From Liolophura sinensis (taxonomy: Eukaryota > Mollusca > Polyplacophora > Chitonida > Chitonidae), in the NCBI RefSeq assembly GCF_032854445.1, contig NC_088305.1:6081606-6141605 (forward strand): a stretch of DNA of 60,000 nucleotides, read 5' to 3'. A model generated the notes under the pieces. The model saw nothing but the letters and a program-made list of their open reading frames with translations, had not been told where the DNA came from and did no database searches. Below are positions 35,501 to 44,965 of the stretch, one piece after another. Every line of letters starts with the position of its first letter. Position 1 is the stretch's first letter. The position numbers and the translations under genes are program-made.

Positions 35501-36627
35501 AGATGTACATTTATATTTCACACTTTGTATAGTTGCAGTGTTGCCACATTTGGTGGTTTACCCCAAACATTCTGATTTCAACCATCCATGAAACAAACTT
35601 AAACTCATTATGGTTTAAGTGGGAAATTCTTAAGTATGGAGCTAAAAGCAGTAAAATAAGAAGTATCTCATTGTAGGGTCATCATACTGTATCTGAGACT
35701 GAGAGTGGCTTATACCTACAAACAGACCATTTATCTGAGAGCTGATCTTCGGCAGGTTTGTCACATTTTACACAGTTTTTTTATCAGTGTACACAGTTTT
35801 TCCCAAAGGTTGCTCTTAAAGACTAAATATTGAACACAAACTCCTGACATGGTGGGTTACACTGTTCATTGTACAGCAGTGTGCCAGTGTTATCTCTTAG
35901 TACATTGGCTCAATTACTGTAAACAGAGAGTGTTGTCTGTAGGGCATTACGATTATATATCACATGAATTGTCATGTTAATATAAAGACAGTGTAGCAAT
36001 ACCCAGCTGTTTTAGTGACTGATGCAGTGATAGTATATGGTATTAAATGACAACTTGTATTAAATGAGAAGCCCCAACTGACTATGCCGCCGACACAAGG
36101 CCCCCAACTGACGGTGCCACCCGAAGGACCACCAACTGACTATGCCACCGACACAAGGCCCCTAACTGACGGTGCCAACGGAAGGACCCCCAACTGACTA
36201 TGCCACCGACACAAGGCCCTCAACTGACGGTGCTAACTGAAGGACCCCCAGCTGACTATGCCGCCGACACAAGGCCCCCAACAGACGGTGCCAACGGAAG
36301 GACCCCCAACCGACTATGCCACCGACACAAGGCCCCCAACTGACGGTCCCAACGGAAGGACCCCCAACTGACTATGCCACCGACACAAGGCCCCCAACTG
36401 ATGGTGCCAACTGAAGGACCCCCAACTGACTCCGACACAAGGCCGTCCACTGATGGTGCTGACTCAGTTATCATTGACTGTATAGGCAAGGTGAAATTTA
36501 GGCTGATTTAGTCACATTTTTCTTGTATGATGTTTTCTTGTAGGAAAGAGAAGACAACAAAAGCATGGCCAAAAGGCTGAGGTTTGCCCAGCAGGTGAAT
36601 CACATGAGATCTCCAGACTTCCAGTAG
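17450..36627 (+). CDS. TMC-like: TMC gene, copy B, 17-exon model with full 3' end
   Basis: Model exons: 17450-17557 (tentative), 19210-19424, 21022-21100, 21518-21590, 21991-22164, 22525-22655, 23997-24144, 25491-25594, 27248-27347, 27678-27767, 29482-29607, 31612-31713, 32313-32426, 33279-33484, 34231-34404, 35677-35755 and 36544-36627 (TAG). Ignoring one extra T in exon 5, this gives about 701 residues, within the TMC range. TM1 lies near residues 163-195, TM2 236-258, TM3 331-362, TM4 in exon 10, TM5 in exon 11, the TMC signature near 463-475, TM6 across exons 12/13, TM7-TM9 in exons 13-14 and TM10 across exons 15/16. A basic cytosolic tail ends in RSPDFQ. Phases agree at every junction. 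The exon 15 donor (GTCAGT) and exon 16 donor (GTTTGT) are weak but phase-compatible. The exon 5 frameshift would truncate the protein if real. Confidence 0.82.
17640..17815 (+). repeat. dispersed repeat, inverted instance
   Basis: Matches the reverse complement of 20160-20345 through ATGGAAACAATTTTTTTTTT, TTAACCCCTCTGTTTTATGC and GAAAGGACACCGTTG, at roughly 80% by eye. It directly precedes the CCCCAACA array. Confidence 0.7.
17836..17942. repeat. CCCCAACA-type microsatellite, copy B
   Basis: About 100 bases of CCCCAACACC/CCCCACACCC units. It separates the copy B 5' flank from sequence shared with copy A and lies in intron 1 of the model. Confidence 0.85.
18564..18840 (+). mobile_element. tRNA-headed SINE, old copy (copy B)
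   Basis: Same insertion as 669-940 in the second copy. Confidence 0.85.
18939..19152 (+). mobile_element. SINE, partial head (copy B)
   Basis: Counterpart of 1043-1255. Confidence 0.85.
20160..20345 (-). repeat. dispersed repeat, copy B instance
   Basis: Counterpart of 2268-2440 with the CAGAAAATATGCATAAAACA segment kept. Inverted relative to 17640-17815. Confidence 0.65.
21311..21462 (+). mobile_element. diverged SINE-like relic, second core type (copy B)
   Basis: Counterpart of 3391-3540. Confidence 0.6.
21991..22164 (+). pseudogene. TMC-like: TMC copy B exon 5 with +1 frameshift
   Basis: This exon encodes the loop before TM1, TM1 itself and the following loop. In copy A (4070-4242) it is 173 nt and stays in frame. 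In copy B the codons after the CCC AGC ATG stretch read ATTTTAC instead of ATTTAC: one extra T in a T run near 22102-22105. The exon becomes 174 nt, the frame leaves TMC right after TM1 and stops in the following intron. A homopolymer error in the assembly, a null allele or true decay are all possible. Confidence 0.8.
22332..22420 (+). mobile_element. truncated SINE core, only in copy B
   Basis: Core sequence (GGCTTCCTCTCCGGCCGTAC onwards) sits between CCTTGCTGGCT and GTAATTTGTGACTG. Copy A (about 4405) joins these directly, with GGCT microhomology that points to a deletion in A. Confidence 0.75.
23074..23335 (+). mobile_element. full-length SINE (copy B)
   Basis: Counterpart of 5032-5294, with a full tRNA-like head and core. 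The 3' target duplication is shortened. Confidence 0.92.
26706..26827. repeat. CCTCCCTGCCCCACTA tandem tract, copy B
   Basis: Counterpart of 8890-9033, shorter and with a different unit composition. Same purine-rich left flank. Confidence 0.85.
27967..29080. repeat. 93-bp minisatellite, 12 units (copy B intron 10)
   Basis: The same array as 10170-12385 but with 12 units, half the copy A number. Four units (third, fourth, eighth and eleventh) carry TAACTCA where the others have TGACTCA. In this copy exon 10 reads without a stop through the splice donor into the array. Confidence 0.95.
29857..29944 (-). mobile_element. SINE tail fragment, inverted (copy B)
   Basis: Counterpart of 13160-13246. 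Confidence 0.8.
30405..30640 (-). mobile_element. SINE, inverted, near full length (copy B)
   Basis: Counterpart of 13735-13957, with a slightly longer core. Confidence 0.82.
30910..31173 (+). mobile_element. SINE with degraded head (copy B)
   Basis: Counterpart of 14156-14423. The 65 bases before it in B are missing in A. Confidence 0.88.
31612..31713 (+). CDS. TMC-like: TMC copy B exon 12, signature exon
   Basis: This 34-codon exon carries the core of the TMC domain. It reads CVGTVLGQELYKL where the family consensus is close to CWETxVGQELYKL. The GQELYKL half and the following Asp are kept; the Trp-Glu pair is Val-Gly here. The copy A exon (14839-14940) is identical by eye. It ends in VIMDTLVH, the start of TM6, which continues in exon 13. 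Confidence 0.85.
32427..33160. repeat. about 73-bp minisatellite derived from exon 13, copy B
   Basis: About ten units downstream of exon 13. Each contains a CCCTCAG acceptor-like site, 38 bases homologous to the exon end, and a GGGTGAGC donor-like site. The array runs into a SINE relic shortly before exon 14. Confidence 0.93.
33163..33265 (+). mobile_element. SINE relic between the minisatellite and exon 14
   Basis: Diverged core: GTGGGAAGGGGGTCTTG, CTGAGCTCTGCCCAGTTTCC, TCTGGCCACTGTGCTATAA, with an AAATAAAT-like tail. The exon-13 array ends directly in it. Confidence 0.6.
33279..33484 (+). CDS. TMC-like: TMC exon 14 (present once)
   Basis: This 206-nt exon follows a TTTTTCCACAG acceptor and ends at AG|GTATGT. 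It encodes the AGTLACPVMPLIGLLSN membrane stretch, the basic C-P-P-E-K-R-W loop matching the TMC CxPPxRPWRAS region, and TM9. It has no counterpart in copy A, where the sequence enters the gap. The preceding intron contains the exon-derived minisatellite and a SINE relic. Confidence 0.88.
33781..33960 (+). mobile_element. SINE-like relic, second core type
   Basis: ATGTGGGAAAGTTAGTAACTCG and AAAGGTCAGTGGTTTACTG, then ACTGACCGCCACTGTAAAT. Related to 3391-3540. It lies in intron 14 of TMC. Confidence 0.55.
34231..34404 (+). CDS. TMC-like: TMC exon 15 (present once)
   Basis: The exon starts after GTGTTAACAG and completes a split Ser codon. It encodes the extracellular NGPFG loop, matching the family CGPF motif with Cys replaced by Gly, then the LPLFLQECFMWI stretch and the start of TM10. 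The chosen end is AT G CT|GTCAGT: it leaves two bases, and exon 16 supplies the missing G of a Leu codon. A longer end at TCA|GTATCA would break the frame. Confidence 0.85.
34733..34832 (+). mobile_element. SINE 3' tail fragment
   Basis: GGTTTCTCTCACGATAATG, GTCGTATAAGTAAAATATTC, then GACGGCGTAAAGCGCC and an A-rich tail. Only the 3' third is left. Confidence 0.75.
34949..35150 (+). mobile_element. SINE lacking the first head bases
   Basis: GTCGCTTTGAGTTCAAGTCC (B-box) through the GGGAAGGTCTGCTAGCAGC core to ATAAGTGAAATATTTTTGAG. In intron 15. Confidence 0.82.
35677..35755 (+). CDS. TMC-like: TMC exon 16 (present once)
   Basis: After CATTGTAG the exon reads VIILYLRLRVAYTYKQTIYL, the end of TM10 and the start of the basic/acidic cytosolic tail typical of TMCs. 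It ends at CGGCAG|GTTTGT in phase 0. Confidence 0.82.
36068..36460. repeat. 58-bp GC-rich minisatellite in intron 16
   Basis: About 6.7 units of 58 bp, each made of two related halves (GACCCCCAACTGACTATGCC and GGCCCCCAACTGACGGTGCC). It ends about 80 bases before the last TMC exon. Confidence 0.9.
36544..36627 (+). CDS. TMC-like: TMC last exon with stop codon
   Basis: The acceptor TTTTCTTGTAG is followed by 27 codons (EREDNKSMAKRLRFAQQ...) and TAG at 36625-36627. The charged tail matches where TMC proteins end after TM10. The previous intron ends with a 58-bp minisatellite about 80 bases upstream. Confidence 0.82.
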   Translation, partial: EREDNKSMAKRLRFAQQVNHMRSPDFQ

Positions 36628-37316
36628 TGCAAAGTTTAGCACGGTGTTCTCCCTTCAAGATTCTGAAGGCATGGACTTTAATAGTTACACATCCACTGTA
36701 GTCACCATATTATCTTTGAGGTTGAAAAGGTTTTCCCATGACAGAATACATGTATATGTGTTGTTGAACAGAGCCAGGCCAAAAAGTCTTATGGTGTGCT
36801 TGGCACTCTTCCCCCAAAATCCAGTTTGTTAGCAATTGTCTCTTTCTTATTGAGGGCGCAAGATGTTATGAACAGTTTTCAACCAGTCAAGTTTGTATTT
36901 AGAAACTGCAGTTCAACAAGAGGAATATTGGCTTTAATTTCTGTCGCTCCTTGTATTCCAGTATGGTTGCTGTCTGCAATCTTCGATTTTCTAGCTGTCT
37001 TATATCTTAGAACAGTTTCCAACCTATCCAAATCATGTTCACATGCACACAGTCACTAGAGGTCAATGTTGGAATTGACTTTCGTCATTCTGAATTCATC
37101 AGTGTACCTAATCATTGATCAGTGTACCTGGATATTTGTCACATTATACATGTAACAACGAAGACATATCAGCTACTGAACTTGTGTTTCATGATTTGCA
37201 ATTTGGATGTCACAATGTCCACATTTTCATGGCTGACCAAAAATGTGATACTAGTAATTACTAGATGCTATGTAATATAACCCTGTGATATATATTTTAA
37301 GAAATCCTTCCTCCCA

Positions 37317-37556
37317 GGGGACCTCCGTGGCTCAGTTGGTTAGCGCGCTAGTGCAGCACAATGTCCCAGGAGCCAATGTACTCATGCAGTCGCTGTGAGT
37401 TCTCCAGCCGTAAGTGGGAAGGTCTGTCAGAAACCTGCGGATGGTCGTGGGGTTTCCCCAGTTCTCTGGCCAGTTTCCTCCAACCATAATGCTGGCCACC
37501 GTCGTATAAGTGAAATATTCTTGAGGACGGCATAAAACACCAATCAAATAATAAAT
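37317..37556 (+). mobile_element. full-length SINE with 15-bp target-site duplication
   Basis: Complete head (GGGGACCTCCGTGGCTCAG), a slightly deleted middle, core and tail. The flanks AAATCCTTCCTCCCA (37302-37316) and AAATCCTTTCTCCCA (37557-37571) differ at one base. Its tail carries the first AATAAA downstream of the TMC stop. Confidence 0.93.
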
Positions 37557-37559
37557 AAA
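37550..37559 (+). terminator. candidate poly(A) signals supplied by a SINE tail
   Basis: Two overlapping AATAAA hexamers, the first I find downstream of the TMC stop (about 920 bases). I saw no AATAAA or ATTAAA between 36628 and 37549. Use as a real signal is inferred. Confidence 0.35.
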
Positions 37560-37571
37560 TCCTTTCTCCCA

Positions 37572-38269
37572 CTCTTTATTCTGCTAGATTTGTTTGATTT
37601 CTATGTTGTTGTTTTTTTTTTTTGTTTTTTTGTTTTTTTTGGCACCAGCTGGCATTATGTGTATTTTACAGAACTGCCAATCGACTCACAGTAATAAGCC
37701 TCTGATAGTTTGTGACCTGTTTTTGCAGAACACAGGTTCATTTTCTTGTAAATGGGGCTATCCTGGGTAACATGGTGACTTACACAACTATAAATATACT
37801 CCGCTGGTCGTTGCGTGTGAAAAAATGGTTGTGCAGTGTAATTTTGTCATTGAAGTCTGCATATTGACAAGATTGATCAGTAGTGTTGGTCAGGAGAATG
37901 TTCAATAATGTCTTGACAATAGCTAAAACTTGCAATGGCCCTCTTATAATGGCCCATTTTGTCGAAATTAGGATGTGATCTGTACATCCTGTACTGTACA
38001 GTATATGGATGTGAACATTTTATGTCAGTGAGATTTGGGGATTTATTTGAAGGAGCTTTCCTGTATAACCATGTTAGCGATTGTGACTGTTAAGAGTATG
38101 GCTTTTCGCTGTTGCAGTGTTGGATGATTTTATACATGTACATGTAGTACTTCCATATTCAGGCTGTGATAAAGGTTTTAAAACATGCATGTTTGTTGTC
38201 ACCGTTTGTTCATATATGTACAATTCGGCATACAAAATGTGAATTACTTTATATGGCAAACCAATAGTT
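37572..38269. other. intergenic, nothing recognised
   Basis: AT-rich with T homopolymers and TACATGTACATGTA-type steps. No ORF or repeat I can support. Confidence 0.5.
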
Positions 38270-38482
38270 AGTGTACTGTCACAGCACGATGACTTTGAGG
38301 GCTCTCAGTAATGTAGTGGCGGTTCTTTCATATCCAGCTCATGCTGGCTTCCTGTCCAATCGTATGTGGGAAGGTCTGCCAGTGACTTGCAAATGGTCAT
38401 TGGTTTCCTCCAACTATAATGCTGGCCGTTGTATAGGTGAAATATTCTTGAGCATGGCATAAAAGTCCAACCAAAGAAATAG
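38270..38482 (+). mobile_element. diverged SINE
   Basis: CAGCTCATGCTGGCTTCCTG, ATGTGGGAAGGTCTGCCAGT, ATAATGCTGGCCGTTGTAT and GGTGAAATATTCTTGAGC. The head is degraded. Confidence 0.82.
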
Positions 38483-38784
38483 ATTGAATGACAACCCCTC
38501 AGTTGGTAAAGGAGGTGTGATTTGTGCATGCTTGTTGTCAAGCATTGCCCAGAGAGCATTTCTGAAGACCCCATCTGAGGGAAGTCTGGACAGGTGAAAA
38601 CAGATGCAATTTCCTTTACACAACAAGGTACACTTATAAATGTAGAGACAAGCTGCTAAAATAATTGGAAGGTTATATTATTAGTAGTTTCAAATGATCT
38701 CACACTTCTACTCATCACATACCTCCTGGTCTCCAAACAAAATGTTCTGTAAACACATGGACCGTAGTAGAAATAATGCCTCGC

Positions 38785-40425
38785 CTGTTAAGGCACAAGG
38801 AGAAGTAATGCACTGTCTGTTAAGGCACAAGGAGAAGTAATGCACTGTCTGTTAAGGCACAGGTAGAGGTAATGCACTGTCTGTTAAGACACAGGTAGAG
38901 GTAATGCACTGTCTGTTAAGGCACAAGGAGAAGTCATGCCTCGTCTGTTAAGGCACAAGGAGAAGTAATGCACTGTCTTTTAAGGCACAGGTAGAGGTAA
39001 TGCACTGTCTGTTAAGGCACAGGCAGAGGTAATGCACTCTCTGTTAAGGCACAGGCAGAGGTAATGCACTGTCTGTTAAGGCACAAGGAGAAGTCCTGCC
39101 TCGTCTGTTAAGGCACAAGGAGAAGTAATGCACTGTCTGTTAAGGCACAGGCAGAGGTAATGCACTGTCTGTTAAGGCACAGGTAGAGGTAATGCACTGT
39201 CTGTTAAGGCACAAGGAGAAGTAATGCACTGTCTGTTAAGGCACAGGTAGAGGTAATGCACTGTCTGTTAAGACACAGGTAGAGGTAATGCACTGTCTGT
39301 TAAGGCACAAGGAGAAGTCATGCCTCGTCTGTTAAGGCACAAGGAGAAGTAATGCACTGTCTGTTAAGGCACAGGTAGAGGTAATGCACTGTCTGTTAAG
39401 GCACAGGCAGAGGTAATGCACTGTCTGTTAAGGCACAGGCAGAGGTAATGCACTGTCTGTTAAGGCACAAGGAGAAGTCATGCCTCGTCTGTTAAGGCAC
39501 AAGGAGAAGTAATGCACTGTCTGTTAAGGCACAGGCAGAGGTAATGCACTGTCTGTTAAGGCACAGGCAGAGGTAATGCACTGTCTGTTAAGGCACAGGT
39601 AGAGGTAATGCATTGTCTGTTAAGGCACAGGCAGTGTGCCCAATGTGTTAATTCACAAGAAGTAATACACTGTCTGTTAAGGCACAAGGAGAAGTCACGC
39701 CCCATCTGTTAAGGCACAATGAGAAGTAATACACTGTCAAGGCACGGGTAGAGGTAATGCACTGCCTGTTAAGGCTCAAGTAGATGTAATACTCTGTTAA
39801 GGCACAAGGGGAATTAATGCACTGTCTGTTAAGGCACAAGGAGAAGTAATGCACTGTCTGTTTAGGCATAAGTAGGAGTAATGCCTCGTCTGTAAAGGCA
39901 CAAGGAGAAGTAATGTCACGTCTGTGAAGGCACAAGTAGAGGTAATACACTGTCTGTTAAGGCACAAGGAGAAGTAATTCCCCGTCTGTTAGGGTACAAG
40001 GAGAAGTAATGCCCGTGGGTTAAGGCACAGGTAGATGTAATACACTGTCTGTTTAGGCACAAGGAGAAGTAATGTCCCGCCTGTGAAGGCACAAGTAGAT
40101 GTAATACACTGTCTGTTAAGGCACAAGGAGAAGTAATTCCCCGTCTGTTAGGGTACAAGGAGAAGTAATGCCCGTGGGTTAAGGTACAAGTAGATGTAAT
40201 ACACTGTCTGTTAAGGCACAAGTAGAGGTAATGCACTGTGTGTTTAGACACAAGGGGAAGTAATTCCCCGTCTGTTAAGGTACAAGGAGAAGTAATGCCC
40301 GTGGGTTAAGGCACAGGTAGATGTAACACACTGTCTGTTAAGGCACAAGTACAGGTAATGGCCCATCTGTTAAGGCACAAGTATGAGCAATGCACTGTCT
40401 GTTAAAGCACAAGTAAAAGTAATCC
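38785..40425. repeat. 32-bp satellite array, about 50 units, with higher-order period
   Basis: Units such as TAATGCACTGTCTGTTAAGG + CACAAGGAGAAG, with variants CAGGTAGAGG and CAGGCAGAGG. The variant AAGTC(A/C)TGCCTCGTC recurs at 38931, 39091, 39315 and 39475, spaced 160, 224 and 160, giving a 384-bp (12-unit) higher-order period. Units become irregular after about 39630. Confidence 0.95.
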
Positions 40426-41211
40426 TTACCCTAATAAGGTGCACTGGAGGTATACTTCAGGATTAGCATATTTGATCAGAGGTTTGTCTGAGATATACTT
40501 AAAGTGTATGTGAGATGTACTAGAGTTGTATCGGAGGTACTGCCAGTTATGTAAATTAATACCTCAAGTACACCCCATTCTAGAGAAAATGGGATGTTTA
40601 AGGTGTCTGGAGGCATAGAAGAAACTTATTGGGCAAGGTGGCTGTGCCCGAGTGTAACATTTAAGATACTGTTCTCAATTTTATTTTGATAGAAAACAAG
40701 CTCAAAAGACTTAGATACTGGCTTATAAATTGTAGACCAAGTGGCAAGTTTGCATGTGCAAGGCTTTGTTTACATTATCAGTATATCTGGTTGTACACCG
40801 ATATACATTTACATGTACGGTACATGAGGCTTTGTACCTCTTTGATCACAATATAGCGCTATACAGTGCTATATAACATTTTTAAATGTTAAAAATTCTG
40901 CCCAAGGAATCAAATGGGTTGTTTCCCCACATCCTGGAATATGCACATTGTTGGGCGACAGCTATCTTGGAATAATCAAGTGCACATACATTCATGCTCT
41001 GTGATTGGCTAATATTTGCATACTGCATGGCAAGTTAGTATACTATAGGGTCAGACAAAGGCGCATTCATTTAGTAAACATTTTTTTGTTGTTGCACAAA
41101 AACATTTTACTTTAGACTAAATGGTGACAAAATTACAAGTGCCTAAATCTGCAATCTCCCATTTTTAAAACTTTCAAAGTGCCTGAGGTGCAGGTTTTTT
41201 AAATTCAAAGT
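40426..41211. other. spacer between two related satellite arrays
   Basis: Non-repetitive AT-rich sequence. Some ATATAGCGCTATACAGTGCTA-like short inverted steps near 40851. No gene seen. Confidence 0.5.
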
Positions 41212-41378
41212 TAAGGCACAAGTAAAAGTAATACACCCTCTGTTTATAAGGCACAAGTAGAAGTAATACACTCTCTGTTTATAAGGCACAAGTAGAAGTA
41301 ATACACCCTCTGTTTATAAGGCACAAGTAGAAGTTATACACCCTCTGTTTATAAGGCACAAGTAGAAGTAACACGTTG
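41212..41378. repeat. 35-bp satellite, related to the 32-bp array
   Basis: Four to five units of AAGGCACAAGTAGAAGTAAT + ACACCCTCTGTTTAT, clearly of the same family as 38785-40425 but with a longer unit, 790 bases away. Confidence 0.88.
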
Positions 41379-43042
41379 GCTGAGGAGATGCAAGTAGAAT
41401 CAATTAATACACCGGCCATGTTGGATACCAATGCACAGAGGCACTGAAAACACCCGAGCATTACTTGCTTCCACTCCTTTAACGTCATCATCTAAATATG
41501 AATTAAAAAGGTGGTGCTTTGTTTGTTCTGCGGTGGAATTAAATGCCTTCATTCACACTAGTACGTAAGGAAGATCTGTATAAGTATGCAACGTTTAACC
41601 ATTCAATATAAAGCATTGAAGTAATGTTTTAAAATGACATTAAACCGTAGCAAAAAAACAGATCTCTCACAAGACTTACAACCATTATTGTACTCCAACC
41701 AATGTCCAAACACAGTGGGTTTTTTGCTGTGACTTACTCTTCTCATCTAATAATGATATAATTAGTGCAAAAAAAAAAAAATAGAAGTGACCAAAATATA
41801 TCATAAATGGAACTTCAATAATGCCAAAGTGATTACCATTTCCATGAAATCATATTACAAGGACAATAACGAGGGATACATATCTACGCTGTGCACCTGG
41901 AAGCTTAAATTAATACAGCTACGAGTAGCAAACGTAATGTTGTAATGTACATGTAATACATGTGCATAATGTGCATAATACATGAGCCCCAGTGTGTGCC
42001 AATGTGCAATTATAATGGTCCCAGAGAAATTTCAGAAACATACCACTCGCAGGAACTTTGTTCGGGAAAACATTATTTGCAGGTACGGTAATTAACTACC
42101 GAAACCGTAGGTCTTGTTCTGATACGTGTATTATGATAATGAGCTGACTTTCTGTTTGCCACAGTTTACCACCTTCACAAATCCAACTTCACGTTCGCCT
42201 CGCTGCAGCAGGACCATCGGTTAAATTGAACGCTGGAAGTACATGACTCTCAGGCTTGGCACATAGCTTCAGTCACATGTTGTTCCTTTAGAAATCCAGG
42301 TGTGATTTTCGTCTGCGGTGCACACTTAAGGCGGATAAACTGATTGATCACACCAACTAGTTTGCTCTAGCACTTCAATGGTTGAAATGTAGCCCGTACA
42401 TTGAATGAACTCCACTCGAATTACTCATAAATGATGCCCGAGTCAACGCTGATGAGATGAACGAGTGTGCAGCACAATGCATGTGCTTAGAACAGTCAAT
42501 ACATACAAGAATTTTCCTGCTAATTAAATTATGCTATATGCACACACACTAAAGCAGTTACCAGCGTTAGAATAACATGTTTAATGTTTCTAGTCACTAT
42601 TGTTAGATGGAATAGCTGAAATCACAGGTAACGTAACACACATGTAGTACAATGGTTAATTGCTGGTTGTTAATTTATTATTTTAAAGAGTTATCTGGCA
42701 AGAAATTCATTAGCTTTTATGATTACTGTACAGTGTATGTACAAACAGCATCTCGCATAATCTCCAATCACCTGTAAATTTCGCTTATTCATATACTTAC
42801 ATGCACTGGGTTTTAAATAGCGAGGATTTCGCGTTATTTTGTGCACAATATACATGATGATACTGTCACCTTTCTCTTTCAACCATAAAGTACTCTTTTT
42901 CAAGGAAGAAATGATACGAGTCATAATGATATGCAAATGTACAAGGATAAAATAAGATGACAATCTGTTACATGTACATCATAAATGGGTGAAATTTGTT
43001 GGAATTCTCCACACTTCTCCAGGCGTTCTATAACTTCAGTTC
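41379..43042. other. intergenic, nothing recognised
   Basis: About 1.7 kb with no credible exon chain or repeat. The minus-strand ORF 42691-42963 has a basic, low-information peptide and no family match. Confidence 0.5.
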
Positions 43043-43054
43043 ATCTGAAACACA

Positions 43055-43314
43055 GGGGCCTCCCTGGCTCAGTTGGTTAGCGCAGCGTAATGACCCAGGA
43101 GCCTCTCACCAATGCGGTCGCTGTGAGTTCAAGTTCAGCTCATGCTGGCTTCCTCTCCGGCCGTACGAGGGAAGGTCTGGCAGCAACCTGCGGATGGTCG
43201 CGGGTTTCCACCGGGCTCTGTCCGGTTTCCTCTCACCATAATGCTGGCCGCCGTCGTATAAGTGAAATATTCTTGAGTACGGTGTAAAACACCAATCAAG
43301 TAAACAAATAAATA
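43055..43314 (+). mobile_element. full-length SINE with 12-bp target-site duplication
   Basis: Close to consensus: GGGGCCTCCCTGGCTCAGTT head with a short deletion, full core and AAATAAATAA tail. ATCTGAAACACA is present on both sides (43043-43054 and 43315-43326), so the insertion is young. Confidence 0.94.
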
Positions 43315-43326
43315 ATCTGAAACACA

Positions 43327-43985
43327 AACTAGTGAAGTCATTTTATTTTCGAACATTGGAACGGGTTTACAAGGTGTGTATGAAGAAACGCCAGATGTAA
43401 TTTTTTGAAACTGTATTTTTTCTAAGTGTGCACCTACATAAACAAGCGTACACAAACTTAATCGTTTGTATCCATTTTATACCTATAATAATGATGCTCA
43501 AAACTTCACATTCATCTGGCCGTAATCCCTTTAGAAACTCAAATAAAATAATATATGAATATATATATAATAAAAATAATGTATCCCAGCATCCCAGTAT
43601 GAAAGCATCTAGGATACACAGTACTACCATTTACCAGGTTTACATTCCATGAATGGGATGATACATGTAGACCTCAGCATGCGCCGAATGTTACATATAA
43701 TCTGGAAATGGCACTAAATTTATGTACATTAATATGAAAAACAAACAGCATTCAATGTATGTTCTTACATTCTAGGTAGGATTTTACTTCGACTCCTAAA
43801 TGTATCTGTTGTATGACAGTATTTTCTCAAAATCAAGCAAAACACACCTTTAATGGATTAGAACTTACTTCAAAATATCGGTCATCTTTCTTTGGCCTTA
43901 TAAAAAATAATTTGTGTGTTTCCATTATATTTGTGTTTATACCTCATTGTACACATATACGTTATTACATGCGTGTTTTTTTTTC
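43327..43985. other. intergenic, nothing recognised
   Basis: AT-rich with ATATATATAATA near 43558. No feature supported. Confidence 0.45.
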
Positions 43986-44125
43986 CTAAACGCGTTTAGT
44001 ATCTGGAAACATTGTGTGACATGTCAAACCTCTTTAGGTGTATCCCATGTGTGTTAATCCTCCACGTATCATTTAGAGTTTAAGTGAAATATTCATTAGT
44101 ACGCCCTAAAACATCAACCAATGTC
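43986..44125 (+). mobile_element. palindrome-headed short element, copy 1
   Basis: Starts with the perfect palindrome CTAAACGCGTTTAG, then a segment unlike the main SINE head, then the SINE-type tail GTTTAAGTGAAATATTCATT. Shares about 140 bases with 44809-44965. Confidence 0.75.
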
Positions 44126-44808
44126 ATTGTTTTACAGGATATTGGTGTTCAAACAACAACCCCGTATCAACTAGAGGATTGATCCAAATTAGTTCAACCC
44201 TACCGGGCTACATTTCTTTGGTTCGTAATTGATACAGACAACAAATTGCCAAGCATATCAGTTCATTATTTCTTCACAGTCGTTTTCAACATGTTGACAT
44301 ATCAAATCCAGGGAGTATCTGAAATGTTAAGAGATCGAGTTAGCATCAATCATATTGCATCAACAGGAGTCGTCACGTGCATACATGCTGATTAACACAT
44401 TGACTGCGTCAACTAACGGTGCATGTGGCTGGGTAGTGACGTTAGTTTGAAGCTAATTAAAACATTTCAGAATTTTGCCCGATTTGAACAAAATGGTAAA
44501 TTGTTTGTCCAGGGTTTTTTACCCACTCCTGCGGAGGTGATCATGATCATTGATGACAACTGCTTGGCTGACACAAGTAACAGCAGCAAAGGCCCAAGGT
44601 AACACTGGGCCTTGGACAAGTATTCAGTGAATATAGGCCACGTGTTACCGTGTGCCTGTGAGCAGTAATAGTAATAGTAAAAAAAATCGTGGTCGTGCAA
44701 GGTTGAATTTTCGATATTTGTTGTGAAGAAAAGTGCAAGCTGTATGTGTTGGTTTCGTAATCGTGTTTAACAACTAAACGTCACGATACATATACTTCTT
44801 GATTTTTG
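44126..44808. other. spacer between the two palindrome-headed elements
   Basis: No gene seen. It contains the poly(T/A) and GTAATAGTAATAGTAA steps near 44665. Confidence 0.45.
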
Positions 44809-44965
44809 CTAAACGCGTTTAGCATCTCGATACATTGTGTGACATGTCCAAGCTTTTCAGGTGTATCCGATGTGTGTTAATCCTCCACGTATCATTTCGA
44901 GTTTAAGTGAAATATTCATTAGTACGGCCTAAAACATCAATCAAATAAATAAATAAAATAAATCT
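44809..44965 (+). mobile_element. palindrome-headed short element, copy 2
   Basis: The same CTAAACGCGTTTAG palindrome and body (GTGTGACATGTCC, TGTGTGTTAATCCTCCACG) with the tail AATCAAATAAATAAATAAA. Confidence 0.75.

Noticed and set aside
38785-40425. Regular 32-bp units as a CRISPR array
   Set aside because: Units are contiguous with no unique spacers, no cas genes, and the genome is eukaryotic.
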